From: DATARH01 sp963746885
GTDB taxonomy: Bacteria; Pseudomonadota; Alphaproteobacteria; ATCC43930; CGMCC-115725
DNA length: 64,000 nucleotides
Direction: 5' to 3'
NCBI GenBank assembly: GCA_963746885.1
Contig: CAVVDM010000017.1
Coordinates: 1-64,000 of the forward strand
Part shown: piece after piece, positions 58,534 to 64,000 of the stretch
How positions within the stretch are numbered: position 1 is the first letter of the stretch
How the letters are laid out: each line of letters starts with the position of its first letter
The notes under the pieces: model-generated
What the model was told of the DNA's origin: nothing
Databases searched by the model: none
Seen by the model: only the letters and a program-made list of their open reading frames with translations
Translations under genes and position numbers: made by a program

Positions 58534-58975
58534 TCGAACATCGAAGCGTCTTTCATCCTGCCATTCCCCGGAAGAGCGGCCCACACTGGAGGGATACCGT
58601 CGGACCAGGGCAACCGTTATGGGACGATCGGGCAGCGGTGGGCCATTTTCGCCAACGGCGACGACGGCCCATGCCCGATATGGTTGAAAAAGTCGGTCGG
58701 GGAGCCGCACCGCTATCGGCCCGAAATAATGATTCACCACCGATAGCAGTGATGAACTAATATTTCTCACTGAAAGCTCTAACCGATCGATAGTTTCCCA
58801 CCACTTGACGTTGTCGGGCAACTTGGGACTTTTTCAACGAAATCGCCCCTTTCCGGACCTTGCGAAACTGAACTGAGAGGCCGCTGGGACGGTAAGAATG
58901 CGACATTCGCCCCGGATTTTTGCGCCAGCCACCCGTCTGTCGCGCCGAGCGATGACCCAGCGTGCGAAATCCTGA
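58534..58975. other. Gap without recognised gene
   Basis: About 440 bp. The + strand frame continues to 58746 (IEASFILPFPGRAAHTGG) and the minus strand has an open frame from 58821 (MPDNVKWWETIDRLELSVRN). I recognise neither. Likely more mobile-element debris. Confidence 0.35.
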
Positions 58976-61306
58976 TCAGGCGGCGAAATCCGCATCGATC
59001 GGCGCCCGATCTGCCTCCGGTAGCCCGGCCCCGAGCAACCGCGCGAATTGCTCTGCGGGCACCGGTCGGCTGAAATAATATCCTTGCGCCTCGTCACAGT
59101 GGTGGGCCCGGAGAAAATCCAACTCTTCCAGCGTTTCCACGCCCTCGGCGATGACCCGTAGCCTCAGGCTTTGGCCCATGGCGATCACCGCGATCACGAG
59201 GGCCGTCTCGGGGGGAACTTTGGTGATCTGACGGACAAATGACTGGTCGATCTTGAGCGCGTCGAGCGGAAATTTTTGCAAGTAGCTCAAGCTGGAGTAA
59301 CCCGTGCCAAAATCGTCGAGCGCCAGCCGTACGCCTCTTGCCCGCAGCGCATCGAGGGTCGGTATCGTGGAGGAGGTGAACTTCATCAGCACGCTTTCGG
59401 TCAGCTCCAATTCGAGAAATCGTAGGTCGAGGCCCGCCTCTTCGGCGATTGTGAAGACAGTTTCTGCGAAATTTTCCTGTTTAAACTGTATGGACGAGAC
59501 GTTCACCGCTGTGCTGTCCAGGGACAAGCCGGCATCCAACCACGCGCGGGTTTTCTTGCAGGCTTCACGAAGCACCCAGCTGCCGATCGGCACAATAAGC
59601 CCGCAATCTTCCGCAACCGGAATAAATTTCGCCGGGGAGATCGACCCCCGAATGGGATGCGTCCAACGCAGCAATGCTTCCGCGCCGGTAATTTCGCCGG
59701 TTTTGAGATTTATCTTCGGCTGGTAGTGAAGCTCCAATTCCTGTCGTTCCACAGCGCATCTCAATCCCTCCTCGATGAATTGACGTTCCACCGCTTGGTC
59801 GTTCATCATGGGCCTGAAAAACTGATAGCTCTGACGGCCGTTGTCCTTTGCCTGATACATCGCGGTGTCGGCGCTCTTGATCAGCGTCTCCGCATCGAGG
59901 CCATCGTCTGGGTAGACGCTCACGCCAATGCTTGTCGTGATGTGAAGATCATGCCGGTCGATGGAATGAGCCTCGGCCACCGCGCTCAGCAATCTCCTCG
60001 CCATGATGGCAGCATCATCCGGCCGTTCGACTTCGGAAAGCAGCACGACAAATTCATCGCCTCCCTGCCGGCTTACCGTGTCCGCCGAGCGCACGCTATT
60101 AGTGAGGCGCGTTGCGATCGATTGAAGAAGTTTGTCGCCGATCGAATGTCCGAGCGAATCGTTGACGCGTTTGAAGCCATCCAAATCCAAAAACAATACG
60201 GCAACTGCTTTGGTGTGTCGTGCCGCCAGGGCAATCGCCTGCCCAATTCGGTCGTTCAACAGCGTTCGGTTGGGCAAACCAGTCAGGAAATCGTGCTCGG
60301 CTAAGTATACGGCGTTGATCTGGTTTGCCGCGCGACGGTGGATTTCGCGGATCATATAGGCGGCGAGGCCGAGCAGCAGCACGGTCGCGAAGAGGCCGAG
60401 AGCGACGATGATGGTTGTGCTGGAGCGCCAATCGGTAAGCCATCGATCACGACTCAAACCCACGGTGATGATCAGCGGATAGCTGCCGACCCGGGTGTAA
60501 GCAAACATTCGAACGATGCCGTCGACCACGCCGGCCCGCGTATACGAGCCGACGGCGTTGTTGCCGAGTGTGTCCGGGATTGGCTGCCTAGCGAGCGAGG
60601 CGCCGATGCCTTTGCTGCCGTCCGGACTGTCGGCGCTGAAGCGGGCGCGAATACGGCGGTCGAGCCCGCTCAACGTCATGACGCCGTGCGGCCCCAAATC
60701 GATATATCGTGGTAGCCTCGTGAGGATTCTCGGCGGGATCAGGACGGCAACCACCCCAAGGTAGGTACCGTCGGTCGCCTCGACCCGCCGCGCGATCGGC
60801 AAAACGGATGCGTGGACCAGTCGTCCGAAGACCGTCTGGCCGATGTATACGCCCTGGGCTTGATTGGGCGATTTGCCGTCGGCGCCGACGCGAAAATAGT
60901 CTCGGTCGCTGAGGTCGATCGGGCCGGGATGGGGATCGAAGGTCGCCGCCTTCAGCTTGCCGTCGGTTCCGACGATAACGGCCCGTTCCAGGCCGAGCGA
61001 GACCAGCGCGCTGGTTTTCCCCCAGGTGTACAGGTCGAAGTTCCCGCGATCGCGTCGCATCCCGTCGGCTATCAGACTCATATCGGCGTCGACCACACGC
61101 AGGAACGAGGCGACTTCCTCCCGGAAGCCGATCGCCAGATTGTCGCCCGTCAACTGGGCGTCATCGAGCGCGTGGCGACGCGACGCGACAACAGAGCTGG
61201 CGATCCCAGCCCAAATAATGACAAGCAGGGCACCGATGGCGACGACGATGATCAGGATCGTCAGTCGGACGCCGTAATCCGCAGCTTTGGCCGGCAGCAT
61301 GGCCAC
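58976..61306 (-). CDS. Membrane GGDEF-EAL protein with CACHE-type sensor
   Basis: Cyclic di-GMP signalling protein of 776 residues, intact. Membrane segments at about 12-35 and 300-322 bracket a periplasmic sensor (about 40-295) with SDRDYFRVGADGKSPNQAQGVYIG and SVLPIARRV, typical of double-CACHE domains. The GGDEF domain (about 335-500) keeps the active motif RQGGDEFVVLL and the product-inhibition site RSAD five residues before it. The EAL domain (about 515-760) has the catalytic GAEALLRW, ELTESVLM, DDFGTGYSSLSYL and IAEGVETLEE. Both synthase and hydrolase motifs look complete, so net activity cannot be predicted. It lies downstream of the histidine kinase gene on the same strand, 245 bp apart. 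Confidence 0.92.
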   Translation of the reverse strand: MAMLPAKAADYGVRLTILIIVVAIGALLVIIWAGIASSVVASRRHALDDAQLTGDNLAIGFREEVASFLRVVDADMSLIADGMRRDRGNFDLYTWGKTSALVSLGLERAVIVGTDGKLKAATFDPHPGPIDLSDRDYFRVGADGKSPNQAQGVYIGQTVFGRLVHASVLPIARRVEATDGTYLGVVAVLIPPRILTRLPRYIDLGPHGVMTLSGLDRRIRARFSADSPDGSKGIGASLARQPIPDTLGNNAVGSYTRAGVVDGIVRMFAYTRVGSYPLIITVGLSRDRWLTDWRSSTTIIVALGLFATVLLLGLAAYMIREIHRRAANQINAVYLAEHDFLTGLPNRTLLNDRIGQAIALAARHTKAVAVLFLDLDGFKRVNDSLGHSIGDKLLQSIATRLTNSVRSADTVSRQGGDEFVVLLSEVERPDDAAIMARRLLSAVAEAHSIDRHDLHITTSIGVSVYPDDGLDAETLIKSADTAMYQAKDNGRQSYQFFRPMMNDQAVERQFIEEGLRCAVERQELELHYQPKINLKTGEITGAEALLRWTHPIRGSISPAKFIPVAEDCGLIVPIGSWVLREACKKTRAWLDAGLSLDSTAVNVSSIQFKQENFAETVFTIAEEAGLDLRFLELELTESVLMKFTSSTIPTLDALRARGVRLALDDFGTGYSSLSYLQKFPLDALKIDQSFVRQITKVPPETALVIAVIAMGQSLRLRVIAEGVETLEELDFLRAHHCDEAQGYYFSRPVPAEQFARLLGAGLPEADRAPIDADFAA

Positions 61307-61550
61307 CTCAGCCTCCTCGAAGGTTCAACCCATCGGCAATCATAGGGAGCAAAACACCCATTTCTGCCATTGGCGTGCACAACCGGATCGGATCAGGTGG
61401 GTGAAAATTCGCCCACCGAGACAAGCGCCCTGGAACGGCAGACGGCCCATTTAAGCGACAGGAGGGGGCGGCTACCTTGAGGCCCGCATGACCGGCTTTC
61501 TCGCCGCCAAGCGCATGGGGGGCCTTCCGGAAAATATGTGCCATCTCAAA

Positions 61551-64000
61551 TCATTGCACCGGTTTCGCATCGAGGGCGTCGCGCAGCACCTGCGCCAAGT
61601 CATTCTTGCTGTAGGGCTTGCTCAATAGCTGAAATTTTTCCAGGAACGCCTTGTCATGCTTTGTCCGGACATCCGGGAAACCGGAGGTCAGCACGATCTT
61701 GAGCGCGGGCCAGCGTTCAAGCGCCACGCGCGCCAGTTCGACGCCGTCGATACCACCTGGCATGACGATATCGGTGAGCAGCAGATCAACCGGTTCGCGC
61801 CCTAACAATTCGAGCGCCGCATCGGCGCGCGCGGCCTCGACAACGCGGTAGCCAAGATCACGAAGCTGACGCACGGCGATGCGGCGCATGGCGAGTTGGT
61901 CTTCGACGACCAGTACGCATTCGCCGGCGCCGTGGGCGGCGGCCAGGGGATCATCCGAAGCTGCCCCCGCCGCAGCGTCGTCATATCTGCGCGGCAGATA
62001 GAGCCGGAAGGTGGTTCCCGCTCCCTCTTCGCTGTAGACGCTTACATGACCGCCCGATTGCCGCATGAAACCGAACACCATGCTGAGGCCGAGACCGGTT
62101 CCTTTGCCCGGGTCCTTGGTGGTGAAGAACGGCTCGAAGATATGGGCCACGGTTTCGGGCGCCATGCCGACCCCGGTATCGCTGACCTCGATCAACGTAT
62201 AATCACCGGGCGTCACTTCGATGTGCGTCTCGGCGTAGTCGGCGTCGAGCCGAGCGTTGCTGGTCCTGATCACGAGATGACCGCCGCGCGGCATCGCGTC
62301 GCGGGCATTGGTCGCAAGGTTTGCCAGGGCTGATTCAAGCTGTGCCGGATCGGCCGTGACCGGCCAGGTCTGCTCGCCAAGATCGAGAGCAATCTCGATG
62401 TCCTCTCCGAGCAGCCGACGCATTAGCGTCATGGTGTTGGTGATCAGGTCATTGACCTTGATGCTTGCCGGCACCAGCGTCGACCGCCGCGCAAAGGCCA
62501 GCAAACGCCTTGTCAAATCGGCGCCGCGCCATGCCGCTTCGTGCGCTTCTCCAAGCAACTCGGACAATTCCTTATTGCCACCGAGGCGCTCGCGAGCCAG
62601 GTCGAGGTTACCGATAATGACCCCGAGCAGATTATTGAAATCGTGAGCCATCCCGCCCGTCAGGTTGCCGATCGCTTCCATCTTTTGCGCCTGCCGGAGT
62701 TGCGCCTCGGTGCGCTCGCGCGCGCCGTGTTCGCGCAAGGTGGTGACGCCGAAGGAGAGCGCGGCAGCCAAATCCTTCAGCCGGTCCAACTCCACCGCAT
62801 TGAAGGCATTGGTCTCCGCCGCGTAGATGGTGAGCACGCCGAACGGGGCGCCGGTAACCTCGTTGAGCGGCAGCGCGGCGCTGGCGACGAAGCCGCGCTC
62901 CAGCGCCGCCGTCCGCCACAACGCGACGCCCGGGGTCATAGAAAAGCTCTGGTTGACTTGAACCCGGCCGGTCCGGCTCGCGGTGCCGGTTGGTCCCCGC
63001 CCGCGCTCTGCATCCAACCAGGTTATTTGGGCGCTCTCAAGATATGCCGCGATGTCATTACCCGCCCAGGCAACCGGACGTATCGTCGTGGTCCCGTCGT
63101 GATCCGCGAGCCCGATCCATGCGCCTGCGTAGCCGCCGATTTCGACCGCGATGCGGCACATCTCGGCGTACAGCTCCGCCTCAGCTGTGGCATGGACCAC
63201 CGCTTCATTGGCGGCGCTCAGCGTCCGCAGCGCCCGCTCTCCCTGCATGCGCCCGGTGATGTCGCGGGTTACTGCGAGCCCGACAGGACGGTCTCCAAAC
63301 GACATGGAGCTCAACGAGATCCCTGCCCACAGGAAATGGCCGTCGCTTGCCTTGCAATGCCAGTCGAACCGTTGGGGTATGCCGGAGCGCGCCTTCTCCA
63401 GCCGTTCGATCACCCCATCCCGCGTGTAGGGTGGAACCCCCGTCGAAAGCGCTTCGATATCGCGTCCGATGAGTTCTTCTCGTGTATAGCCGTATATTAC
63501 ACACCCAGCGTTATTCACGTCCTCGAATTTACCTGTATCTAAATCGACTAAGAACATTCCATCTCTCATTGACTCGAACATAGAGCGAAACTTATCCTCA
63601 CTTTTTACCAAATCATTATTTAATTTTTTGCACTCTGTAATGTCTCTGACATTGCATTGTATGATATCATTTCCAGATTCATTATAGATATTGCTGACGA
63701 ACTCCGCATCGACGTGGCGCCCGTTTTTGGCTCGGAGCGGCAAATCGTCATAACGGATGTAACCCGTTGCTTGCAATTCCTCGAACCGGGCCCGGCTCAA
63801 TGCCGTGTCCCTGAACGGCCCGATCTCCCAGAGCGCCTTGCCAAGGTATTCCTCGTGCGAGTAGCCGAGCAGTTCAATCAGAAACGGGTTGACGTCGAGG
63901 ATCGACCCCGTGTCTGAATTGAGGATCAGGATGCCATCCCTTGCGGCCTCGAAAAGCCGCCGATAGCGCATCTCCGATCGCACAAGTGCTACTGTTGCCT
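61551..64000 (-). CDS. PAS/GAF hybrid sensor histidine kinase with receiver domain (5' partial)
   Basis: The frame stays open to the window edge (ATVALVRSEMRYRRLFEAARDG), so the start is probably outside; the GTG at 63983 is a less likely start. At least 810 residues: PAS domain (YRRLFEAARDGILILNSDTG), second PAS (FRSMFESMRDGMFLVDLDTG, ends with a PAC motif), GAF domain (about 255-425), HisKA with the phospho-acceptor histidine in NLTGGMAHDFNNLLGVIIGNL, HATPase with NLATNARDAMPRGG, DTGVGMAPETV and GKGTGLGLSMV, and a C-terminal receiver with phospho-acceptor Asp in LLLTDIVMPGG and the late KPYS lysine. No obvious membrane segment in the visible part. The receiver suggests internal phosphorelay to an unknown partner, possibly the c-di-GMP protein next door. 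Confidence 0.9.
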   Translation of the reverse strand, partial: ATVALVRSEMRYRRLFEAARDGILILNSDTGSILDVNPFLIELLGYSHEEYLGKALWEIGPFRDTALSRARFEELQATGYIRYDDLPLRAKNGRHVDAEFVSNIYNESGNDIIQCNVRDITECKKLNNDLVKSEDKFRSMFESMRDGMFLVDLDTGKFEDVNNAGCVIYGYTREELIGRDIEALSTGVPPYTRDGVIERLEKARSGIPQRFDWHCKASDGHFLWAGISLSSMSFGDRPVGLAVTRDITGRMQGERALRTLSAANEAVVHATAEAELYAEMCRIAVEIGGYAGAWIGLADHDGTTTIRPVAWAGNDIAAYLESAQITWLDAERGRGPTGTASRTGRVQVNQSFSMTPGVALWRTAALERGFVASAALPLNEVTGAPFGVLTIYAAETNAFNAVELDRLKDLAAALSFGVTTLREHGARERTEAQLRQAQKMEAIGNLTGGMAHDFNNLLGVIIGNLDLARERLGGNKELSELLGEAHEAAWRGADLTRRLLAFARRSTLVPASIKVNDLITNTMTLMRRLLGEDIEIALDLGEQTWPVTADPAQLESALANLATNARDAMPRGGHLVIRTSNARLDADYAETHIEVTPGDYTLIEVSDTGVGMAPETVAHIFEPFFTTKDPGKGTGLGLSMVFGFMRQSGGHVSVYSEEGAGTTFRLYLPRRYDDAAAGAASDDPLAAAHGAGECVLVVEDQLAMRRIAVRQLRDLGYRVVEAARADAALELLGREPVDLLLTDIVMPGGIDGVELARVALERWPALKIVLTSGFPDVRTKHDKAFLEKFQLLSKPYSKNDLAQVLRDALDAKPVQ

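Overview
The window is high-GC DNA. Its gene content (two-partner secretion adhesin, CaiB-type CoA-transferases, acyl-CoA dehydrogenases, GGDEF/EAL proteins, tRNA-Gly-linked islands) fits an alphaproteobacterium. I cannot name the genus from sequence alone.

Region 1 (1-22750) reads as the right-hand part of an integrative, mobilizable genomic island. From the left it holds a RecB-like nuclease/helicase gene (+) and a complete type 1 BREX anti-phage operon on the minus strand, running from 17467 down to 3370: a small ribbon-helix-helix-like gene, brxA, brxB, brxC, pglX, an extra HEPN-like gene, pglZ and brxL. Upstream and collinear are a relaxase and a MobC-like gene, then an oriT-like structured region, two small unknown genes behind a good sigma70 promoter, and a tyrosine integrase. 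The region stops at a 3' half of tRNA-Gly(UCC), the presumed right attachment site. Almost every gene here is broken by single-base length changes, several of them visibly in short G/C or T runs, while the protein sequence is otherwise well conserved. This points to base-calling error or very recent decay.

Region 2 (22750-37450) is a second accessory block. It has two class III CoA-transferases, a second tyrosine integrase, a BadI/MenB-like hydratase whose 5' end is replaced by a 37-nt poly-C run, a broken alpha/beta hydrolase, two acyl-CoA dehydrogenases, a sulfurtransferase, an IS5-type remnant that truncates another hydrolase, an LLM-class flavin oxidoreductase and small unknown genes. It ends at a 3' half of tRNA-Gly(GCC), so two Gly-tRNA-linked insertions may sit side by side. 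The CoA genes together suggest breakdown of an alicyclic or aromatic acid.

Region 3 (37450-55223) looks like stable chromosome with intact genes: a GH13 glucosidase-like enzyme, a dienelactone hydrolase, a DUF6295-like protein, and a surface module. That module has a STAS protein and a CHASE2-SpoIIE phosphatase on one side, and on the other, divergently, FecR-domain protein, unknown secreted protein, TpsB transporter and a 3001-residue TpsA exoprotein. The exoprotein carries GLUG-like repeats, six near-identical 261-bp repeats and a C-terminal OmpA-like domain.

Region 4 (55223-58800) is a scrapyard of fragments from IS1634, IS701, IS256 and IS110 families, a DUF927 ATPase fragment and a RecD2-like fragment. 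Region 5 (58976-64000) carries two signalling genes on the minus strand: a membrane GGDEF-EAL protein and a PAS/GAF hybrid histidine kinase that runs off the window.
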